This document shows, piece after piece, positions 31,898 through 38,735 of a stretch of 64,000 nt of DNA. Location of the stretch: positions 1,344,001 through 1,408,000 of the forward strand of contig NZ_CP116346.1 in assembly GCF_030254645.1 (NCBI RefSeq), in the 5' to 3' direction. The notes below the pieces were generated by a model, which saw only the letters and a list, made by a program, of their open reading frames with translations, had not been told where the DNA came from and did not search any database. Position 1 is the stretch's first letter. Each line of letters opens with the position of its first letter. The DNA comes from Paucibacter sediminis. GTDB taxonomy: Bacteria; Pseudomonadota; Gammaproteobacteria; Burkholderiales; Burkholderiaceae_C. A program made the position numbers and the translations under genes.

Positions 31898-32902
31898 ATG
31901 CAAACAAGACATTTCTGGATCGGCCGCGGGCTCGCCCTGCTGCTGACCTTTTTCTTCGCCGGCCTGCTGACGCCCGCGCTGGCGCAGGGCCGCCATGGCG
32001 ATGACGGCGAATACCAGATCCTGCAGGCGCGCTACGGCACCGCCAGCCAGAACGTCGACGTGACCCAGCGCCTGCGCGAGCTGGCGCGCTCGGACCGCGA
32101 GTTCCGCGTCTCCAACGACACCCTGGGCGTCGACCCCCATCCCTACCAGAAGAAGACGCTGCGCATCTACGCGCGCGGCCGCGACGGCCAGACCCGCACC
32201 TTCGAATACCAGGAGAACCAGCGCGTCGATGGCGCGATGTTCACCGGTTGGGGCGGCGGCCAATGGGGGCAGGGGCGCTGGAACGGCGGCTGGGAGGGCG
32301 AGCATGGCAATCGGCCGGGCCGCCCCAGCGCCAGCAATGACGAGGGCGAGTACCTGATCCTGGAAGCACGCTACGGCACCGCGCAGCGCAATGTCGATGT
32401 GACCCAGCGCCTCAAGCAGCTGGCCAGCGAGGACCGCCCCTTCGCGGTCAGCAACAACTCGCTGGGCGTGGACCCCCACCCCTACCAGAAGAAGACCCTG
32501 CGCATCTACGCGCGCGGCCGCGACGGCCAGACCCGCACCTTCGAGTACCAGGAAGAGCAGCGCGTCGACGGCGCCCAGTTCATCGGCTGGGGCGGCGGCC
32601 AATGGGGCCAAGGCGGCTGGGGTCGCGGCTGGGGTGACGATCAGCCCGGCTATGCCAACGAGGGCGGCGCCCTCACCATCCTCAGCGCGCGCTACGGCGC
32701 CGACGGCCGCACGCGCGACATCACGCAGCGCCTGCGCGCCATGGTGCGCAATGGCCGGCTCGACGTCACCGCCGACAACAACCTCGCCGGCGGCGACCCG
32801 GCCCCCTATGTGGGCAAGACCCTGTGGGTCACCTACCGCGTCGGCCGCGGGCCCGAGCTGGAAGTGGCGGTGGAAGAGCGCGGCCGGCTGAGCATTCCCT
32901 GA
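31898..32902 (+). CDS. Secreted protein with three DUF3395-like repeats
   Basis: 334 aa with signal peptide ending TPALAQ and AAGGAG before ATG 31898. Three copies of a module begin YQILQARYGTASQNVDVTQR (about 39), YLILEARYGTAQRNVDVTQR (about 151) and LTILSARYGADGRTRDITQR (about 262), each followed by a DP-Y-KTL block. This resembles DUF3395, the C-terminal domain of DnaJC11-type proteins, here without any J domain and exported. Repeats 1 and 2 share almost the same DNA and are joined by Gly/Trp-rich linkers (GWGGGQWGQG). The role is unknown; a periplasmic binding or scaffold function is possible. Confidence 0.75.
   Translation: MQTRHFWIGRGLALLLTFFFAGLLTPALAQGRHGDDGEYQILQARYGTASQNVDVTQRLRELARSDREFRVSNDTLGVDPHPYQKKTLRIYARGRDGQTRTFEYQENQRVDGAMFTGWGGGQWGQGRWNGGWEGEHGNRPGRPSASNDEGEYLILEARYGTAQRNVDVTQRLKQLASEDRPFAVSNNSLGVDPHPYQKKTLRIYARGRDGQTRTFEYQEEQRVDGAQFIGWGGGQWGQGGWGRGWGDDQPGYANEGGALTILSARYGADGRTRDITQRLRAMVRNGRLDVTADNNLAGGDPAPYVGKTLWVTYRVGRGPELEVAVEERGRLSIP
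32003..32626 (+). repeat. Two near-identical module copies inside the DUF3395-repeat gene
   Basis: The module starting at 32003 recurs at 32339, a 336-bp (112-codon) period. The segment coding PYQKKTLRIYARGRDGQTRT differs by only a few silent bases between copies, implying recent duplication or gene conversion. The third module is much more diverged. Confidence 0.8.
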
Positions 32903-32929
32903 GCGCCGGCGGGCCGGGGCCGCAAGGCC

Positions 32930-33682
32930 TCAGTCGCGCTTGCGCCCGCGGCGCCCGGCGCCGCGTTCATCGGGCTCCACGCCCGGATCCCGATGGCATT
33001 CGACGCAGTTCTCGAAGTCGCGGATGCCCTCCTCCTCATGCTCGGCACGCACCTTGGCCTCGCTGTGCTCGTGGCAGCCATAGCAGCTGTAGCGGCTGTA
33101 ATCATGGCCCAGGTGGCAGGTGACGCAGGCGCTGTCGTGATCGCGGTCGAGCACGAACAGCTTGGCATGCTCGAAGCTGGCCGGCTTCCAGCGCTCCTGG
33201 CTGTGGCATTGCTTGCAGTTGCCGGCCTCGATCTTGCGATGCAGCGCATCGCCGGGCATGCGGTGGCAGGCCTTGCAATCGGCGCTCGCCTCGGCGCGCA
33301 GCAGCGCGTGCGAGAAAGGCTTGCGGCTGCGCTGGCCCGCTGCCGTGCCCTGGTGGTCGCCGTGGCAGGCCATGCAGTCCTGGTCGATGAGCTGCTGGTG
33401 AAAGCCCGTCCTCCCCGTCTGCTTCTCCGCGCGCACGGGCAGGGGCTGGCCCTTGCTGCCGCGCAGCCCGATGTCGGCCAGGTGGTGGCAGCTCTCGCAG
33501 CGCGCCGCCGACGCACCGCGCCAGGGCGCATGGCAGGCGAAGCAGTCGGTGGCCAGCTCGGCATGCGCCGGCAGCAGGGCACCCGGCGCCACCATCAGAT
33601 GCGGATACACAAAGGCCAGCGCCACCAGCGCCGCCAGGTTCAGCGCGATCACCCAGCGCAACCAGGGCCGCTGCTGCTTCAT
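32930..33682 (-). CDS. Membrane-anchored octaheme c-type cytochrome
   Basis: 250 aa. An uncleaved anchor (WLRWVIALNLAALVALAFVY) is followed by a periplasmic domain with eight CxxCH sites: CFACH, CESCH, CMACH, CKACH, CKQCH, CVTCH, CYGCH, CVECH. Many distal His residues suggest bis-His ligation, as in class III/NapC-like cytochromes, which act as electron wires. The C-terminus is basic (RGAGRRGRKRD). ATG 33682 overlaps the upstream membrane-protein stop by 4 bp. It is the last gene of a three-gene redox operon and the likely exit for electrons into the periplasm. Terminal acceptor unknown. Confidence 0.9.
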   Translation of the reverse strand: MKQQRPWLRWVIALNLAALVALAFVYPHLMVAPGALLPAHAELATDCFACHAPWRGASAARCESCHHLADIGLRGSKGQPLPVRAEKQTGRTGFHQQLIDQDCMACHGDHQGTAAGQRSRKPFSHALLRAEASADCKACHRMPGDALHRKIEAGNCKQCHSQERWKPASFEHAKLFVLDRDHDSACVTCHLGHDYSRYSCYGCHEHSEAKVRAEHEEEGIRDFENCVECHRDPGVEPDERGAGRRGRKRD

Positions 33683-34263
33683 CGCCAGCCCCAGAAGAGG
33701 AACACGGCCAGGATATGGGCCAGGGCCAGGCCGCCGAACGCCAGCGTGATCGGGAAGTGCACCACGCGCCACTGCCTGACGGCATCGAAGGTGAGGCTGT
33801 CCCAGTAGGTGCGCTCCTCCAGTTCGTCGGCCGTCCAGCCCTGGTCGCGCATGCGCTGGCGCGCTTCTTCCAGGCGCCGGCGCGAGCGGTCGAGCAGGAA
33901 CTTGCCCAGCAGCCCGCTCGCCACATTCACCAGCATGGCCGCCACCGCCAGCCAGGCCAGGATGGCATTGAAGTGGATGCCGGCATGCACCAGCACCAGC
34001 AGGGCGCCGAGCCAGGCCAGCAACTCGTGAAGGCGCAGCCATTGCGTGGGGTGGCCGCCGCCGATGAGCTTGCGCTTGCGCAGCGAATAGCCGAACGAGG
34101 CCAGGATCAGCAACGTGCCGGGAATGCCCAGATAGCGGCCCACCCAATAGATGTTGAACAGATGCAGCAGCGCATCCAGCAGCAGGGTCGCCAGCACCAA
34201 CAGGCCCAGGTAGAGCACGAAGGGCAGCAGCTCACGGCGCATCAGGCGGGCTTGGATGGGCAT
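33679..34263 (-). CDS. Four-helix cytochrome b-like membrane protein
   Basis: 194 aa with four membrane helices: LLPFVLYLGLLVLATLLLDA, YLGIPGTLLILASFGYSL, LHELLAWLGALLVLVHAGIH with the following FNAILAWLAVAAM, and VVHFPITLAFGGLALAHILA. Histidines at helix ends (LHELL, VHAGIH, VVHFP, LAHI) are placed to bind two b hemes, as in cytochrome b561 or ferric-reductase cores. It lies between an NAD(P)H reductase and an octaheme cytochrome, with overlaps on both sides, so transmembrane electron transfer is the natural role (inference). ATG 34263 overlaps the reductase stop by one base. Confidence 0.75.
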   Translation of the reverse strand: MPIQARLMRRELLPFVLYLGLLVLATLLLDALLHLFNIYWVGRYLGIPGTLLILASFGYSLRKRKLIGGGHPTQWLRLHELLAWLGALLVLVHAGIHFNAILAWLAVAAMLVNVASGLLGKFLLDRSRRRLEEARQRMRDQGWTADELEERTYWDSLTFDAVRQWRVVHFPITLAFGGLALAHILAVFLFWGWR

Positions 34264-35474
34264 CAGGCCTCCAGCACCAGATCGGTGGCGGGCTGAGCCA
34301 CGCAGAGCAGGCAATGCCCGGGCGCCGGGTCGTGGTCGGGGCGGTGCGGGTAATGCACGCTGCCCTCCAGCAGGCGCGTCTCGCAGCTGCCGCAGCCGCC
34401 CGAGCGGCAACCCGAATCGACGGTAATGCCATGCGCCTCGGCAAAGTCCAGCAGGTTGGCGGCGCTGCCGTCCCATGACAGGCTGCGGCCGGAGCGCTGG
34501 AAGCGCAGCTGGGCATGCAGACCGGGCGCCGCCCCCGCGTCAGCGCCACCCGCCGGCGCCGAGCGCGGCAGCGATGCCGGGCCGAAGGCCTCGTAGTGGA
34601 TGTCCGACTCCGGCACGCCCCAGGCCGCCAGGGCCGGCACCAGGCTTGCCATCAGCGCCGGCGGGCCACAAAGAAAGAAGCGGTGTCGCCCATGCGGCAG
34701 CGTGCGCCGCAGCAGTTCGAGATCCACATGACCGGCATGCTGGTAATCCGTGCCCAGGCGATCGCTCGCGGCCGGCCGGCTGTAGGCCACGGTGAGCGTG
34801 AGCTGCGGGTGGGCGGCGGCCAGCTGCTCCAGCTGCGCCTTGAAGGCATGCTCGGCGCCGTTGCGCAGCCCGTAAAAAAGGTGCAGGCGGCGCTGCGGCT
34901 GATGCGCCAGGCACCAACGCAACATGCTCAGCATGGGCGTGATGCCGATGCCGCCGGCCACCAGCACCGCCGGCTCCCGGCCATCCGCATCGATATGGAA
35001 ATGACCCGCGGGCGCCCTCAGCTGCAGCACCTGGCCGGGCTGGACTTGCTCGTGAAAGTAGCGCGACACCCGACCGTCGGGCTGCCGCTTGATGGTGACG
35101 CGGTAGTGCGCCGGGTCGGGGGTATCCGAGAGCGAGTAGCAGCGCGTCACGCCGGCTTCGCCGCCCGGCCGGGCCGGGTCCGGCAGCGGCAGCACAAAGG
35201 TGAGGAACTGGCCGGGCTTGAAGGCCGGCAGCGGCTGCGCATCGAGCGGCACCAGGTAGAAGGAGCACTGGCTGCGAGCAGCATCCTCGTCGACGCGCGC
35301 CTGCACACGGAAGGCCCGCAGCCCCTGCCACGCACCGCCCTGCGCCGCCGGCATGGCGGGCAGTGGCGCGAACACCGGCTGCTCGCGCCGGCGCCGGTAC
35401 GCCCATGCGCCGCCCAGCAGCAACTGCAACAGCAGCGCGCCGGCGATCCAGGCCAGCAGTTGTGAGGCGGTCAT
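34263..35474 (-). CDS. NAD(P)H:FAD oxidoreductase with C-terminal 2Fe-2S ferredoxin domain
   Basis: 403 aa. One N-terminal helix followed by RRRR (positive-inside, so the catalytic part is cytoplasmic), an FNR-type FAD domain (RCYSLSDTP, GRVSRYFHEQVQPGQ), an NAD(P) domain (VLVAGGIGITPMLSMLR, FFLCGPPALM), and a plant-type ferredoxin domain with C-x4-C-x2-C (CRSGGCGSC) and a last Cys in CLLC. It should take electrons from NAD(P)H and pass them through FAD and 2Fe-2S to the membrane cytochrome encoded next. It is first in a leftward operon whose promoter region contains an FNR-like palindrome. Confidence 0.9.
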   Translation of the reverse strand: MTASQLLAWIAGALLLQLLLGGAWAYRRRREQPVFAPLPAMPAAQGGAWQGLRAFRVQARVDEDAARSQCSFYLVPLDAQPLPAFKPGQFLTFVLPLPDPARPGGEAGVTRCYSLSDTPDPAHYRVTIKRQPDGRVSRYFHEQVQPGQVLQLRAPAGHFHIDADGREPAVLVAGGIGITPMLSMLRWCLAHQPQRRLHLFYGLRNGAEHAFKAQLEQLAAAHPQLTLTVAYSRPAASDRLGTDYQHAGHVDLELLRRTLPHGRHRFFLCGPPALMASLVPALAAWGVPESDIHYEAFGPASLPRSAPAGGADAGAAPGLHAQLRFQRSGRSLSWDGSAANLLDFAEAHGITVDSGCRSGGCGSCETRLLEGSVHYPHRPDHDPAPGHCLLCVAQPATDLVLEA

Positions 35475-35523
35475 GGCGGGGGCTTTCAGCTTGCAGTTGC
35501 CATCTTCAACGACCCGCGCCCCG

Positions 35524-35549
35524 GCGCGCCTGATTTGGATCAGGCGCGC
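35524..35549. promoter_or_regulatory. FNR/Anr-type operator palindrome
   Basis: A perfect inverted repeat with 11-bp arms around a 4-bp centre; its core is CTGAT-TTGG-ATCAG, one base per half from the FNR consensus TTGAT-N4-ATCAA. It lies 49 bp upstream of the redox operon start (35474) and 67 bp upstream of the 54-aa gene (35617), a position able to control both. Oxygen-responsive control is the expected reading. Confidence 0.65.
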
Positions 35550-35616
35550 TGCTAAGGATTCCTTCAGACCGTAGCCCGATGCTGAGGCTGTCGTTCAACT
35601 TCACACGGGACCTGCC

Positions 35617-35781
35617 ATGCAAACCGACCTCAGCCAGTTCCTGCGCCAGCTCGCCGGCGTCATCACGATGTCGCTGGTGCCCGTGGTGCTGGTGGCCTTC
35701 ATCTCGCTGCCGCTGAACATGGGCCGGCATCCCGGCGATGCGGAGCCGCACCGCAGCACCGTGGGCGCACACATGAGCTGA
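35617..35781 (+). CDS. 54-aa single-helix membrane protein
   Basis: Reads MQTDLSQFLRQLAGVITMSL, continuing the helix VPVVLVAFISLPLNMGRHPG, then a short polar tail ending GAHMS. One hydrophobic helix (about 14-33) is followed by Gly-Arg-His-Pro. ATG 35617 has GGGA 7 nt upstream. It is divergent from the reductase-cytochrome operon and shares its FNR-like palindrome, so a role as a small partner of that or another redox complex is likely, but unproven. Family not recognised with certainty. The 3' end converges on the EAL-protein gene, 15 bp away. Confidence 0.6.
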   Translation: MQTDLSQFLRQLAGVITMSLVPVVLVAFISLPLNMGRHPGDAEPHRSTVGAHMS

Positions 35782-35796
35782 CGGCCTGGCTCAGCG

Positions 35797-38670
35797 TCAC
35801 TGCGGCGGCCGGTACTGCGCGGCCCAGGCGCCGAAGTCCGCCGCCGGCATCGGCCGGGCGATGAAATAGCCCTGCGCGATATCGCAGCCCCAGGCGGCCA
35901 GTAGATCCCAGGCGTCTTGCGTCTCGATGCCCTCCGCAACGATCTGACGCCCAAGATCGTGCACCAGGTCGATGGTGGACTTCACAATCACCGCGGCGTC
36001 CTTGTCGCCGCCCAGCGAGCGCACGAAGGACTGGTCGATCTTGATGAAATCGACCGGCAGCTTCTGCAGATAGCTCAGCGAGGAATAGCCGGTACCGAAA
36101 TCGTCGACATAGAGCGCGATGCCCTGCTCGCGCAGGCCATGCAGCACGCGCAGCGCATGCTCGGCATCCTCCATCACGGTGCTCTCGGTGATCTCGATCT
36201 CCAGCAGGCCGGCCGGATAGTCGCCGCCGCTGCGCAGGCCGCGCAACTGCTCCAGCAGGCCCTCGTCGCGCAGATTGCGCGCCGACAGATTGACCGCCAC
36301 CGGCAGGCCAGCGGCCGCGCCCGTCGATGCGCGCAGCCATTGCGTCACCGCCCGCAACACCCATTCGGTGAGCGGCTTGATCAGGCCGGTGTCCTCGGCC
36401 AGGCCGATGAACTCGCCCGGCGGCACCAGGCCGCGCTCGGGGTGCTGCCAGCGCAGCAGCGCCTCGGCGCCGCAGACACGGCCGCTGCGCATCTCGACCT
36501 TGGGCTGCAGATAGAGCCTGAGTTCGTCGCTCTCGATCGCCTGCCGCAGCTGGATCGCCAGCTTGAGGCGCCCGGGGCGGTCCAACTGCTGATCGGGGTC
36601 GAAGATGACATGGCGGCGCCCCTGGTGGCGCGCCTCGTGCACCGCAATATCCATGTGGCGGAACAGATCGTGCGGCGTCGCGCCATGCTCGGGAAACAGC
36701 ACGATGCCGGTCTTGGCGCTCAGGTCCAGCGGAATGCCCGCCACCAGGCAGGGCGCCGCCAGCGCCACCTCCAACTGCTGCGCCAGGCGCGTCACCTCGG
36801 CGCGGCCGGCCTCCGGCAGCAGCACGGCAAACTCGTCGCCGCGCAGGCGCGCCACCGTGGCATGGGCGGGCACGACCCGGCGCAGACGCGCGCCGAACTC
36901 CTGCAGCATCTGGTCGCCATGGCTGAAGCCGAGCGCGTCGTTGACCTCGCGCAGGCGGTCGATGTCGGTCTGCAGCACCGCGAACGAGCCCCCGCTGTGC
37001 TCGCTGTGGTGCATCGCCGCCACCAGCAGATCGCTGAACACCGCCTCGTTGGGCAGGCCGGTGAGCGCGTCGTAGCGCGTCAGCTGGTGCATGGCGGCCT
37101 GGATGCGCGCCTGCTCGGCGCGCGCGCGCAGGGTGCCGATGCCGAAGGCCAGATCGTCCGCCGACTCGCCCAGCAGCCGGATCTCGTCGGCGTCGAAGGC
37201 ATCGGCCTCGGCGTGGTAGATCGCCAGCGCCCCGATCACCTCGCCCTCCACGCGCAAGGGGCAGGCCAGCACCGACACGTGGCCGCCCAGCTCGGCCTGC
37301 CAGGCCATGTAGTCGGGATGGCCGCGCATGTCCCGCACCAGGGTCAGCGCGCCGCTGCGTATCGCGCGCGCCGCGGCGCCGCGCCCGCGCTCGCCATCGC
37401 CCCAGCTGGCATGCAGGACGCGCAGCCCCTCGACGCCTTGCGGATAGCCGCAGGCGGCCCTGGGATCGAGCGTGCGCTGCGCATCGTCGACGCGGTACCA
37501 GACCGCCGCCATCGCATAGGCGCCGGACTCGACGATGGCGACGCACATGCTGTCGAGCAGCGCCTGCTCCTCGCTGGCGCGCAGCATGGTGCGGTTGCCG
37601 GCGCTGAGGGTGCGCAGCGCACGGCTGACATGCTCGAGCTCGCTGACGCGCAGTTCCAGCTCGCTGTTGAGGCCCTGGATATGGGCTTCGGCGCGCTTGC
37701 GCTCGGTGATGTCGGAGCCGAGCACGTAATAGCCCGCCACCTGGCCGTCGGCGGCATGCTTGGGCACGTAGTTGATGACCTGCCAGACCTCCGGGAACGG
37801 CTGCCAGTCGTAGCTCAGGGCCTCGCCCGCCAGCGCCCGGGCGATCAGGGGCGCCGCGATCGCGTAGCGATCCTCGCCCAGCACTTCGCGTACGCTGCGC
37901 CCGGTGATGTCGCCCTGCGCGGGGGCGAAGCGCTGCAGGTACTGCTGGTTCACATAGACATAGCGCTGGCCGGCATCCACATAGGCGATCATGGCAGGCA
38001 CATTGCTGATGATGCTGCGCAGATGATCTTCGCTCACGCGCAGCTGGCGGCGGATCAGCTCGAAAACCCCCGCCAGCAGGGCCAGCAGGAACAGCGCCAG
38101 CAGGGCGCCGCTGAGCGACAGCGCCCGGTGCGTGCGCAGCTCGCCGGCGCTGCGCTGCGCCAGCTGCTCCACCTCCTCGTCCTCCATGGTGGTGAGCAGG
38201 TTGTAGACCTGCTGGCGCGTGGCCGCCAGCGGCACGCTGGCCACATAGGCGGTGGCGGCGGGCTCGCCCTCGGTCTTGCGCAGCGTCTCGATCTGGCGCG
38301 CGAACTGCAGGCGCTGGTCGATGACCGCGCGCAGCTGGTCCCAGCGCCCGCGCTGCAGCGCGTCCTGCTCGGTCAGCAGCCGGATACGCTGCAGCAGCTG
38401 CTCGCGCCGCGCGATCGAGCTGTCGCGCTCTTCGATGCGGGCGGGATCGCCGGTGAGGCGGAAGTTCTGCGTCGCCAACTCGATCTGCAGGGTGCGCGCC
38501 CGCACGCGCGCCAGCGAGCTGATCAGCTCATGGCTGCGCGCCACGCGCTGCGTGGCATCGGCCTCGTCGCCGACCAGCTTCCAGATGCTGCCCGCCAGTG
38601 CCGCCACCACCAGCGCGGCACTGGCAAAGGCCAGCAGCACCTTGGACTCGAAGCCTGACACCCCCCTCAT
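35797..38670 (-). CDS. CHASE3-like/PAS/GAF/GGDEF/EAL c-di-GMP protein, probable phosphodiesterase
   Basis: 957 aa. TM1 about 10-30, a helical CHASE3-like periplasmic sensor about 30-180, TM2 about 190-212, PAS about 220-335, GAF about 365-520, GGDEF about 530-695 and EAL about 705-950. The GGDEF site reads RGDEF (610-614) with the first Gly lost and no RxxD inhibitory site, so cyclase activity is doubtful; it may bind GTP allosterically. EAL (736-738, GAEALLRW) and DDFGTGYSSL are intact, so hydrolysis of c-di-GMP is likely. ATG 38670 has AGGGAG 4 nt upstream and is preferred to GTG 38700. Confidence 0.92.
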   Translation of the reverse strand: MRGVSGFESKVLLAFASAALVVAALAGSIWKLVGDEADATQRVARSHELISSLARVRARTLQIELATQNFRLTGDPARIEERDSSIARREQLLQRIRLLTEQDALQRGRWDQLRAVIDQRLQFARQIETLRKTEGEPAATAYVASVPLAATRQQVYNLLTTMEDEEVEQLAQRSAGELRTHRALSLSGALLALFLLALLAGVFELIRRQLRVSEDHLRSIISNVPAMIAYVDAGQRYVYVNQQYLQRFAPAQGDITGRSVREVLGEDRYAIAAPLIARALAGEALSYDWQPFPEVWQVINYVPKHAADGQVAGYYVLGSDITERKRAEAHIQGLNSELELRVSELEHVSRALRTLSAGNRTMLRASEEQALLDSMCVAIVESGAYAMAAVWYRVDDAQRTLDPRAACGYPQGVEGLRVLHASWGDGERGRGAAARAIRSGALTLVRDMRGHPDYMAWQAELGGHVSVLACPLRVEGEVIGALAIYHAEADAFDADEIRLLGESADDLAFGIGTLRARAEQARIQAAMHQLTRYDALTGLPNEAVFSDLLVAAMHHSEHSGGSFAVLQTDIDRLREVNDALGFSHGDQMLQEFGARLRRVVPAHATVARLRGDEFAVLLPEAGRAEVTRLAQQLEVALAAPCLVAGIPLDLSAKTGIVLFPEHGATPHDLFRHMDIAVHEARHQGRRHVIFDPDQQLDRPGRLKLAIQLRQAIESDELRLYLQPKVEMRSGRVCGAEALLRWQHPERGLVPPGEFIGLAEDTGLIKPLTEWVLRAVTQWLRASTGAAAGLPVAVNLSARNLRDEGLLEQLRGLRSGGDYPAGLLEIEITESTVMEDAEHALRVLHGLREQGIALYVDDFGTGYSSLSYLQKLPVDFIKIDQSFVRSLGGDKDAAVIVKSTIDLVHDLGRQIVAEGIETQDAWDLLAAWGCDIAQGYFIARPMPAADFGAWAAQYRPPQ

Positions 38671-38735
38671 CGCACTCCCTGCCACGGGGTTTCGATGCAC
38701 CGATAGTAGCCCCTGGCTGCCGGCCCGCCTGCGCG

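Noticed and set aside
34264-34476. N-terminal extension of the four-helix cytochrome b-like protein
   Set aside because: The extension is out-of-frame reading of the ferredoxin domain gene; ATG 34263 overlapping the upstream stop is the natural start.
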